From: Arthrobacter sp. D5-1
GTDB taxonomy: Bacteria > Actinomycetota > Actinomycetes > Actinomycetales > Micrococcaceae
NCBI RefSeq assembly: GCF_017357425.1
Contig: NZ_CP014571.1
Span: forward strand, 4,650,001 to 4,714,000
Direction of reading: 5' to 3'
Length of the DNA: 64,000 nt
Part shown: in pieces, positions 8,687 to 15,244 of the stretch
Layout: each line of letters begins with the position of its first letter
Numbering within the stretch: position 1 is the stretch's first letter
Translations under genes and position numbers: made by a program
The notes under the pieces: model-generated
The model's database searches: none
What the model was told of the DNA's origin: nothing
Seen by the model: only the letters and a program-made list of their open reading frames with translations

Positions 8687-9424
8687 TCAGGCGCCCGGGA
8701 TGCCATGAGGGTAGGGACGCACATCCTCGACGAAGATGAGCGGCCGGCCATCGGCGCAGGCCCCCACGTCTTTGGAGTTCACCTCCAGGCCCCCATAGGA
8801 AATGACATCGCCGATGCTGAAGAATGCTCCATCGGGCATCAGCAAACCGGCGTCGGTGACCTTGGTTCCCGTGGGAAACAGGAGGCCGTTGCCGATACAC
8901 CCGTTCTGGTCTGCCTCAAGTTTCTCCGTTCGGAGGACGTCCGGGCGCATGTAGATGCCACCGGCTATGAGGTTATCGATCCCGGTGGTGGAAGCGGCCA
9001 GCTTTCCTGCCCCGCCTGTGACGATCTCCGGTTCCACTGTGGGCGTCGGGGAGCCGGTAATCTCGGGCAGCGGCGAAACACCCGGCGGGTTGGACGCACT
9101 GTTGTGCGGCTCGGCGGCAGGCTGCGTCCCAACGGGCACATCCTCCAGGAGGGTATTCGTGGGCAGGGATGCGGTCACAACGACCCCCATCATCACCGCA
9201 GCGGCCGCTGCCGCCAGCCCATACCGTGCCAGCACGGGAAGAGGCCGCCTGACGGGCCGTTGATGGGAATCTCCGATGGACCCACCCACGGCAAGCTGCT
9301 CGGCGTCGGTAGCCATCACCGCCAAACTCATTTCCCGGCTGCGGGCCAGTTCATCTTCCGTCACCGCAAGGGCGGGATCGGCCGCGGTCAGGCGATCCAG
9401 GGTGGACATCTCGTTGTTACGCAT
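8687..9424 (-). CDS. Membrane-anchored anti-sigma factor-like protein
   Basis: About 245 residues. The cytoplasmic N-terminus (to about residue 75) is followed by one hydrophobic segment (YGLAAAAAAVMMGVVVTASL), then a Pro/Ser/Thr-rich linker and an extracellular domain. It overlaps the ECF sigma gene by 8 bases (ATGCGTAA), so translation is probably coupled. This layout is standard for an anti-sigma factor that holds its sigma at the membrane until an outside signal. No zinc-binding HxxxCxxC motif is visible, so it is not a classical ZAS anti-sigma. The role is inferred from gene order and topology; the outer domain is not recognised. A second in-frame ATG lies five codons in. Confidence 0.7.
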   Translation of the reverse strand: MRNNEMSTLDRLTAADPALAVTEDELARSREMSLAVMATDAEQLAVGGSIGDSHQRPVRRPLPVLARYGLAAAAAAVMMGVVVTASLPTNTLLEDVPVGTQPAAEPHNSASNPPGVSPLPEITGSPTPTVEPEIVTGGAGKLAASTTGIDNLIAGGIYMRPDVLRTEKLEADQNGCIGNGLLFPTGTKVTDAGLLMPDGAFFSIGDVISYGGLEVNSKDVGACADGRPLIFVEDVRPYPHGIPGA

Positions 9425-9947
9425 TTCTGGGATCCTCCGTGATGTGGTCTGTACGAAGCAGGGTGCCGAGTTCCTTCCGTGCCCGGTGCAGACGCATCCT
9501 GACGGCCGTAGCGGTGACATCGAGCAGGTTTGAGACCTCGGCGGAACTGAATCCGTCCCAGTACGTCAGGAGAAGGACCTCGCGTTCCTCGGGCTTGAGA
9601 CGGTCCAGCGCTTCCCTCACCAGTCCGTCGTCGGATCCCAACTCAGCCGTCCGCTGCCGCTCCAACTGCTGCGTGAGGTTCTGCGAGCGGACGGTCGAAC
9701 GGTAATGATTCCGGAGGACGTTGCGGGCAATGCCAAACACCACAAGCACAGAGAGTTCCTGGTCCTGTCGGGACTTTTCCCACGCAATCCGGAACACGTC
9801 TGCGGTGAGGTCCTCGGCCGTGGACGCACCCTCCGTTCGGCGCCGGAAATAGCGGTATACCTTGTCATGGCACGCGGCGTGGGCCGCCAGAAAATGCTTC
9901 TGCCTGGCCAACTCCACGCGATCCCCCTGCTCCGTTTGCAAGCTCAT
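9417..9947 (-). CDS. ECF RNA polymerase sigma factor
   Basis: 176 residues with sigma region 2 (AACHDKVYRYFRRRTEG, TAEDLTADVFRIAWEK) and region 4 (LKPEEREVLLLTYWDGFSSA, then EVSNLLDVTATAVRMRLHRA). The region 4 helix-turn-helix is typical of ECF sigmas. It directs RNA polymerase to a dedicated set of promoters, normally including its own. The stop codon overlaps the start of the downstream anti-sigma gene. The short upstream region carries the 10010-10042 hairpin belonging to the PPK2 transcript end. The stimulus cannot be read from sequence. Confidence 0.9.
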   Translation of the reverse strand: MSLQTEQGDRVELARQKHFLAAHAACHDKVYRYFRRRTEGASTAEDLTADVFRIAWEKSRQDQELSVLVVFGIARNVLRNHYRSTVRSQNLTQQLERQRTAELGSDDGLVREALDRLKPEEREVLLLTYWDGFSSAEVSNLLDVTATAVRMRLHRARKELGTLLRTDHITEDPRNA

Positions 9948-10009
9948 ACCCCGTTAATGTCCGGCAATCGGAAAAGTGTAACGAGCCCTGGGAAAAGACA
10001 CGGAAAGCA

Positions 10010-10042
10010 CGACGTCGGCACTCACGGTGAGTGCCGACGTCG
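10010..10042. repeat. Intergenic CGACG...GTGAG hairpin, copy 3
   Basis: A perfect 16-bp inverted repeat (10010-10025 and 10027-10042, arm CGACGTCGGCACTCAC) around a single central base. It lies just downstream of ppk2 and upstream of the sigma gene on the same strand, the only copy of the five not between convergent genes. It probably ends the ppk2 transcript. Confidence 0.65.
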
Positions 10043-10068
10043 CGGTTTGGCGTTGATCGCCTGCAGCG

Positions 10069-11004
10069 TTAGTCGCCTACGGCGTCGCGGCCACGGCGGA
10101 GGATCAGAGGATCGGCGTCGTAAACCACCGAGGTGTCCTTGTCCTCATAGTCGAATTGGTTCAGGAAGTAGCGCATGGCGTTGATGCGGGCGCGCTTCTT
10201 GTCATTGGACTTGATGGTGATCCACGGCGCATGGTCGGAGTCCGTGTGCAGGAACGTCTGTTCCTTCGCGTCGGTGTACTCCTCCCAGCGGTCCAGGGAT
10301 GCAAGGTCCATGGGCGAGAGCTTCCAGCGGCGGACGGGGTCGATCTGGCGGATGGCGAAGCGGGTCCGTTGCTCCTGCCGGGTGACGGAGAACCAGAACT
10401 TGGTCACGTGGATCCCGGCGTCCACCAGCATCTTTTCGAAGACCGGCGCCTGCCCCATGAAGGTGTCGTATTCGTCGTCTGTGCAGAAGCCCATGACTTT
10501 CTCCACGTTGGCCCGGTTGTACCAAGAGCGGTCGAACATGACGATCTCGCCGGCTGTCGGAAGGTGCTGGATGTAGCGCTGGAAATACCACTGGCCCTGC
10601 TCCCGGTCCGAGGGTTTGGCCAGCGCAACTGTCCTGGCGGACCGGGGATCCAAGTGCTCCGTGAAGCGCTTGATGGTGCCGCCCTTGCCGGCGGCGTCCC
10701 TGCCTTCGAAGACAATCACGTGCTTGAGTCCGCGGTCCTGGCCCCAGTACTGGAATTTCAACAACTCAATCTGGAGTCGGTACTTCTCCACCTCGTACTC
10801 ATCGCGGGTCATCCGCTCTTGGTACGGATAGTCCTCGTTCCACGTTTCAACAGCGGATCCACCGGGATCGATCAGGTCGGGGTCCTCCCCTTGCCCGCCG
10901 CTGATGGTGTAGCCCAACTCCACCAGGTGATCGATGGTCTCCCGAAGGTTGTCCCTGACCCACCAATCGTCCAGTGATGTGGATAGTGAGTTTGCCTCCG
11001 TCAT
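10069..11004 (-). CDS. ppk2: Polyphosphate kinase 2 family protein
   Basis: 311 residues forming one PPK2 domain. The Walker A is EGRDAAGKGGTIKRF (Lys107), the Walker B is IVMFDRSWYNR (Asp158), and the lid region has REQGQWYFQRYIQHLP. The enzyme moves phosphate between inorganic polyphosphate and nucleotides. Single-domain members usually make nucleoside triphosphates from diphosphates, though the preferred direction and nucleotide are not decided by these motifs. AGGAGG precedes the ATG. A hairpin follows the stop. The neighbours are not obviously related. Confidence 0.92.
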   Translation of the reverse strand: MTEANSLSTSLDDWWVRDNLRETIDHLVELGYTISGGQGEDPDLIDPGGSAVETWNEDYPYQERMTRDEYEVEKYRLQIELLKFQYWGQDRGLKHVIVFEGRDAAGKGGTIKRFTEHLDPRSARTVALAKPSDREQGQWYFQRYIQHLPTAGEIVMFDRSWYNRANVEKVMGFCTDDEYDTFMGQAPVFEKMLVDAGIHVTKFWFSVTRQEQRTRFAIRQIDPVRRWKLSPMDLASLDRWEEYTDAKEQTFLHTDSDHAPWITIKSNDKKRARINAMRYFLNQFDYEDKDTSVVYDADPLILRRGRDAVGD

Positions 11005-11083
11005 GCGGTCCTCCTGGTCAGCCGTGTGGTGCGCGGCAGCCTAGCAACGGATGGTGACGGGAATATGAACAGGGTTTCGGCCA

Positions 11084-11761
11084 TCAGCCGTGATTGCGGC
11101 GGTCCTCTGTTGTGGTGAACAGCAGCCAGGCCAACCAGACGCCCACAAGGATTGCGGCGCCAGGCAGCAGGTCCAGTGGTTCGATATCCCGCCCTTCAGG
11201 GAGGAAGCCGAAGCCGATCCATACAGCGGCAACCACCACCACCAAGCTGATGGCGTGGGACACCAGTTCCAGGGACCTGCGGCGAACCAGCTTGATCACC
11301 AGCTCTCCTGCCATGATCAGAGCGATGGCAGACCCCATTCCCAGCGGATAGGCGCTGAACCCCGGAACCAAATCCTGCGATGCAGTCCACGCCATGAAGA
11401 TCAGCAGACCCGCTAAGAGTGCGAGCGAGGTGATGAGGGACGCCGTGATGGTCATCCCCGCCATGCGCCGGTCCTTGTCGTGGCGCTTCCCCGGAATGTA
11501 GTCCCACGCGCCGCGCGTGAGCTTCACACTGATCCACCCGGCAATCACCACCAGGACCAGTGGGTCCAGCACGGGCGTGACGTAGTTGTTGCTGACGGCC
11601 CAGAAGACGGCCAGAAGCGCTGTGTAGACCTGGGGCGTTGCGAAGACTCCCAACCACCAGCCCAGCAGGAATTCCTTTCGGGCTCCGGGAAGGTCAAGGG
11701 GATGGACAAGAAAGTGGGTTTTCGGGTCCGGTAGCTGGACCTTCTCTTCGATGGGATTCAC
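11084..11761 (-). CDS. Membrane protein of unknown function, coupled to upstream regulator-like gene
   Basis: 225 residues with about six hydrophobic segments (for example GVFATPQVYTALLAVFWAV, MTITASLITSLALLAGLLIF, AILVGVWLAWLLF) and a charged loop DYIPGKRHDKDRRM. I do not recognise the family. GTG at 11761 was chosen because it overlaps the TGA of the preceding gene by four bases (GTGA) and GGAGG lies 6 bases upstream. The tight coupling means it is co-expressed with the helix-turn-helix gene before it and probably shares its operator-controlled promoter. Confidence 0.7.
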   Translation of the reverse strand: MNPIEEKVQLPDPKTHFLVHPLDLPGARKEFLLGWWLGVFATPQVYTALLAVFWAVSNNYVTPVLDPLVLVVIAGWISVKLTRGAWDYIPGKRHDKDRRMAGMTITASLITSLALLAGLLIFMAWTASQDLVPGFSAYPLGMGSAIALIMAGELVIKLVRRRSLELVSHAISLVVVVAAVWIGFGFLPEGRDIEPLDLLPGAAILVGVWLAWLLFTTTEDRRNHG

Positions 11762-12216
11762 GATGTCCTCCAAGGGACCTGCTCAATGTAGGGCGGACGA
11801 AGACCTGCCCGTGCAATGTCGTATACCTTCTGGCGCGCCACTCCGAGCTCTGCGGCCACCGTCACGGCGCTGTACTCGTCCAGGAGTTCAGCGACAGCCA
11901 CTGACCTGATTCCGGATGCCCTGGAATTGAGATGTGCGGCAAAGACACTGACCTCCGCGGACAGCAGGGCCACGGCCAACGGTCCGCCAAACGGTTCTGC
12001 CCAGCCCTGCCCGCCCGCTGCGGCTGCCGCGTAGAGGGCATCCCCGCCATCGGTCAGGACGGCGTGGAGCTGTTCCGGGGTGATCCCGCGGTCCACAAAC
12101 CTCTTGGCTGCGGTGTCGCGGGAACCGTCGTCGGCCCGACGATGGGTGAGCACGTGCTGCCACTGCGGATCAAGGGTTTGGGAAGCTGCATTGTCACCCC
12201 CGGGTTGACTTGTCAT
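11758..12216 (-). CDS. Probable DNA-binding protein with C-terminal helix-turn-helix
   Basis: 152 residues. The body (LTHRRADDGSRDTAAKRFVD, ITPEQLHAVLTDGGDALY) is not a family I recognise. Residues about 115-140 (LLDEYSAVTVAAELGVARQK, then VYDIARAG) look like a helix-turn-helix. The start at 12216 fits a leaderless promoter: TTGACA, 17 bases, GACTAT, then six bases to the ATG. Two 17-bp palindromes flank the start, one over the -35 box and one inside codons 3-8, as expected for an autorepressor. It overlaps the next membrane-protein gene by GTGA. DNA binding is inferred from the predicted helix-turn-helix and the palindromes. Confidence 0.65.
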   Translation of the reverse strand: MTSQPGGDNAASQTLDPQWQHVLTHRRADDGSRDTAAKRFVDRGITPEQLHAVLTDGGDALYAAAAAGGQGWAEPFGGPLAVALLSAEVSVFAAHLNSRASGIRSVAVAELLDEYSAVTVAAELGVARQKVYDIARAGLRPPYIEQVPWRTS

Positions 12217-12263
12217 GAGTCCATAGTCCTCACACGGCAGTGAGGTGTCAACCCCCGGGTGAC
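12193..12263 (-). promoter_or_regulatory. Leaderless promoter with two CCCGGGGG palindromic operators
   Basis: On the minus strand, TTGACA (12251-12246) and GACTAT (12228-12223) are 17 bp apart, and the ATG at 12216 follows the -10 box by six bases, so transcription should start at the ATG. GTCACCCGGGGGTTGAC (12263-12247) overlaps the -35. GTCAACCCGGGGGTGAC (12209-12193) lies in the first codons. The two are inverted copies of each other, 54 bp centre to centre. The outer one extends into GTGAGGTGTCA/TGACACCTCAC and may double as the terminator of the upstream acetyltransferase gene. Confidence 0.7.
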
Positions 12264-12266
12264 ACC

Positions 12267-12806
12267 TCACTCACCTGCGGGGGCGGCAAGCTCAATCCAG
12301 TAGCGGCGGAAGGCCTTGCCCTCGCCGTCCAGGCGCACATCTTCCAGCACGCCGCCGCTTCGCTCAATGGTCCTCGCAGAAGCCGCATTGTTGTCATCAC
12401 AGGTCAGGAGTACCCGCTCAGGCCCTCCCCCTGCAGCCAGGCTGGAGCACATCTCCCGCAGGGCCCAGGTTGCCACACCGCGGCCGCGATCCGAAGGGCG
12501 GACGCCGTATCCAATATGGCCGCCGGAGTTCAGGAGGGAAGGCGTGAGGTAGTGGCGGAAGGCAATCGAGCCCACGTATCGCGAATCCTCTGTTATCCAG
12601 CGAAAGGTGCAGGGGACGATGCCGTTCACTTCCTGGGCATGCTCAGCGTCCGCCAACTTTCGGACCCACGCGGCAAAGCCTTCGGCTGTGCTGACGTCAT
12701 CGCCGGCGAACAGCCCGGCGCCGTCCTGGTGGGCGCCGTCCCATTCGCGGTGCGACTCGATGAATGACTCGTAGAGGGACACGTCAGGAGCGGTAAGAGT
12801 AAACAT
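12267..12806 (-). CDS. GNAT family N-acetyltransferase
   Basis: 179 residues with the acetyl-CoA-binding core GYGVRPSDRGRGVATWALRE (R/Q-x-x-G-x-G/A) and the later LTCDDNNAASARTIERSGG typical of GNATs that act on small molecules or protein N-termini. The substrate is unknown. A TAGAGT box seven bases before the ATG suggests a leaderless message. It is followed immediately by the operator/hairpin of the next gene. Confidence 0.82.
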   Translation of the reverse strand: MFTLTAPDVSLYESFIESHREWDGAHQDGAGLFAGDDVSTAEGFAAWVRKLADAEHAQEVNGIVPCTFRWITEDSRYVGSIAFRHYLTPSLLNSGGHIGYGVRPSDRGRGVATWALREMCSSLAAGGGPERVLLTCDDNNAASARTIERSGGVLEDVRLDGEGKAFRRYWIELAAPAGE

Positions 12807-12843
12807 GGTGACGACTCTAGGCCCCGCTGATCCGAACTTCTTG

Positions 12844-13734
12844 TCAAGCCAATTTACGGCCCTGGACCGCTGCGTGCGTCTTCTTCAGCGCAGAGACGGA
12901 CGCATCGTAGGAATGCTGGGCCACTCCAACAAAGAGGCAGTCAACCACCATCATCTGGGCGATGCGGCTACCCATGGCCCCGGACCTGAAGGGCGTCTCC
13001 CGCGCGGCGGTATTCAGCACAATGTCGGCGGTCCGCCCCAGCGCCGAATCGGCATGATTGGTGACCGCGATGGTGGTTGCTCCTGCCGCCTTCGCCGCCA
13101 ACAGGAAGTCGACCGTATCCACGGTTGTGCCCGAGTGGGAGACGGCGACAGCAACGCCGTCGCCGTCCAGAAGGGCCGCAGATGCCAGCGCCGCATGGGG
13201 GTCCGCCCAGCTGAAGGACGTCAGGCCAATCCTGTGCAGCTTCTGCTGCAGGTCCTCGCCCACCAAGCCACCCGCCCCAACGCCGAAGATATCGGTCTTC
13301 CGCGAGGTGGAGATGACCTCCACCGCCTGGGCGAGTTTGTCGACGTCGAGCACTTGGGCCGTGTCCGCTATGGACATGGTCTCGTTGAAGGCAATTTTGG
13401 AGACGATGTCGCGCAGCGAATCGGACGTGTTGATGTCCTCATAGACTCCCGCCGGCACATTGTTGGCAAGGCTCTCGCGCGCGGTCTCCCGGGCCAGGTC
13501 CAGACGCAGATCCGAGTACCCGGTGTAGCCCACCTTCTTGTAGAAACGGACAACCGACGTGGTGGACGTCCCGCCCTGCTCGGCAAGATCCCCGATGGAC
13601 ATCATGGCCGCACGGGAAGGATCCGCCAGGACGAGCTCGGCAATGGCGCGCTCTGAGGGGCGCAACGTCGGCAGTGCCGAACGTATCCGCACTAAGACGG
13701 TCCGTGACAACTGCCCGCTCAGTGCCTCTTCCAT
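12844..13734 (-). CDS. MurR/RpiR family transcriptional regulator (RpiR HTH + SIS)
   Basis: About 296 residues. The N-terminal RpiR helix-turn-helix (LRPSERAIAELVLADPSRAA, IGDLAEQGGTSTTSVVRFYK) is followed by a SIS sugar-phosphate-binding domain (DIFGVGAGG, VAVSHSGTTVDT, GATTIAVTNHADS). Regulators of this type sense sugar phosphates such as MurNAc 6-phosphate. It is divergent from namZ-nagZ, which release MurNAc and GlcNAc from peptidoglycan, so a MurR-like role over that pair and itself is likely. GGAAGG precedes the ATG at 13734. A longer in-frame start exists but is poorly supported. No MurNAc-6-P etherase gene is visible in the window. Confidence 0.85.
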   Translation of the reverse strand: MEEALSGQLSRTVLVRIRSALPTLRPSERAIAELVLADPSRAAMMSIGDLAEQGGTSTTSVVRFYKKVGYTGYSDLRLDLARETARESLANNVPAGVYEDINTSDSLRDIVSKIAFNETMSIADTAQVLDVDKLAQAVEVISTSRKTDIFGVGAGGLVGEDLQQKLHRIGLTSFSWADPHAALASAALLDGDGVAVAVSHSGTTVDTVDFLLAAKAAGATTIAVTNHADSALGRTADIVLNTAARETPFRSGAMGSRIAQMMVVDCLFVGVAQHSYDASVSALKKTHAAVQGRKLA

Positions 13735-13783
13735 GGTGTTTCCTTCCAGCCGACCCAGCCAATCCACGGTAGCGGCAGGCCCA

Positions 13784-13867
13784 TGTAAGTAATTTACCCA
13801 AGGGCGGCGTCGGAGGTAAACGATTGACGCAGATCATCCCAGCGAATACGGTCGATGTAAGCGACAT
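13784..13867 (+). promoter_or_regulatory. namZ promoter and candidate RpiR operator
   Basis: TTGACG (13824-13829), 17 bp, TACGGT (13847-13852) form a reasonable promoter reading toward namZ. Upstream, GTAAGTAATTTAC (13785-13797) is a near-palindrome close to the regulator's own start. GATGT-AAGCG-ACATC (13853-13867) is an exact short inverted repeat at the expected transcription start. Either could be the operator; this is inference. Confidence 0.45.
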
Positions 13868-13908
13868 CACAAAAGTTGTCATGCCCTGCTCATCCGGAAA
13901 GGCTCCCC

Positions 13909-15204
13909 ATGACACTCAACCGCCGAAAACTCATCCACGCGTCGGGACTGGCGGCAGCGGCCGCCGTCGTGTCGCCCTTTGCCCCGAGCGCCAGTGCAGC
14001 CACCGGACTGGCCACCCGCCCCGGAAAGCCTGGAACAGTTACCACCGGCGCCGACGTTGCCGCCGCCGACAACTGGGGCATTTTCGCCGACCGCCGGGTG
14101 GGAGTCATCACCAACCCCACCGGAGTCCTGGCGAACTTCCACTCGATCGTTGACGACATGGCGGAAAAGGGCGTCGACGTGAGGGCAGTCTTCGGTCCCG
14201 AACACGGCTTCCGGGGCACGGCCCAAGACGGCGCCAGTGAAGGGACCTCCGTGGATCCCCGCACCGGCATCACGGTCTACGACTCCTACGGCGCCGATGT
14301 GGACCACTACGTGGGCTTTTACGAAAAGTCCGGCGTCGACACCATCTGCTTCGACATCCAAGACGTGGGGGCGCGGTTCTACACCTACATCTGGACCATG
14401 TGGGGTGCCATGCAGGCCGCCTCCCGGACGGGTGCCAGGTTTGTCGTCCTGGACCGTCCCAACCCGATCGGCGGGCAGGCAAGGGGGCCGGTCCTGCAGC
14501 GCGGATTCGAGTCCGGAGTGGGAAAACTGGGCATCGCACTCCAGCACGGCATGACCGTGGGTGAGCTCGCCAAGTACTTCAACGCGGTGCATTTGCCGGC
14601 CGTGGGCCTCGCTCCCCTTCAAGACCTCCACGTGGTTGAAGTACAGGGGTGGCGCCGCGAGATGACCGGCCCGGAGAACCGGGCATCGTGGATCCTGCCG
14701 AGCCCCAATATGCCCACCCCGGAGACCGCCCTCTTGTACCCGGGCACGGCACTTTTCGAGGCCACCAATATGTCCGAAGGCCGCGGAACCACCAGGCCGT
14801 TCGAACTGATCGGCGCCCCCTACGTGGATTACCGCTGGGCCGAGGCGCTCAACGGCAAGGGCCTCGCCGGCGTCACCTTCCGCGAGGCCTACTTCCAGCC
14901 CACGCTCTCCAAGAACCAGGGGGTCATCTGCGGCGGAGTCCAGGTGCACATCACCGATCCTGCCCGCGTTGAGGCCCTGGAAGTCGGCACCCACATGCTG
15001 GTGGAAGCCAAACGGTTGTACCCGGGCTTCGCGTGGCGCGGCGACGCCGGACGCTGGATGGGGCTGTTGAGCGGGTCCGCCCGCTTTGCCGAACAGCTCG
15101 ACGCCGGTGCTGACGCCCGCACCATCACGGACAGCTGGCGGGCGGAACTGGGTCAGTTCGTCCGGGATACCCGCCAATACCTCCTCTACAACGGGCCACG
15201 CTAG
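13909..15204 (+). CDS. namZ: Exo-beta-N-acetylmuramidase NamZ-like (DUF1343), exported
   Basis: 431 residues. The start carries a twin-arginine-like signal (NRRKLIHASGLAAAAAVVSP) ending near ASAA, so it is probably exported. The mature part has the DUF1343/NamZ pattern: VGVITNPTGV, VFGPEHGFRG, VYDSYG, CFDIQDVGARFYTYIWTM, DRPNPIGG, EGRGTTRPFE. Characterised NamZ releases terminal MurNAc from the non-reducing ends of peptidoglycan fragments. It is followed by a GH3 NagZ 40 bases later and divergent from a MurR/RpiR regulator, matching muropeptide recycling loci elsewhere. GGAAAGG precedes the chosen ATG; a start 33 bases earlier has no site. Confidence 0.85.
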   Translation: MTLNRRKLIHASGLAAAAAVVSPFAPSASAATGLATRPGKPGTVTTGADVAAADNWGIFADRRVGVITNPTGVLANFHSIVDDMAEKGVDVRAVFGPEHGFRGTAQDGASEGTSVDPRTGITVYDSYGADVDHYVGFYEKSGVDTICFDIQDVGARFYTYIWTMWGAMQAASRTGARFVVLDRPNPIGGQARGPVLQRGFESGVGKLGIALQHGMTVGELAKYFNAVHLPAVGLAPLQDLHVVEVQGWRREMTGPENRASWILPSPNMPTPETALLYPGTALFEATNMSEGRGTTRPFELIGAPYVDYRWAEALNGKGLAGVTFREAYFQPTLSKNQGVICGGVQVHITDPARVEALEVGTHMLVEAKRLYPGFAWRGDAGRWMGLLSGSARFAEQLDAGADARTITDSWRAELGQFVRDTRQYLLYNGPR

Positions 15205-15244
15205 GCCAGCCGGAAATACTGTGACGATTGGGATGGGAATTCAC

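Noticed and set aside
13879..15177. 432-codon minus-strand frame opposite namZ
   Set aside because: Low-complexity His/Gly/Arg sequence without motifs; the plus strand encodes an unmistakable NamZ.
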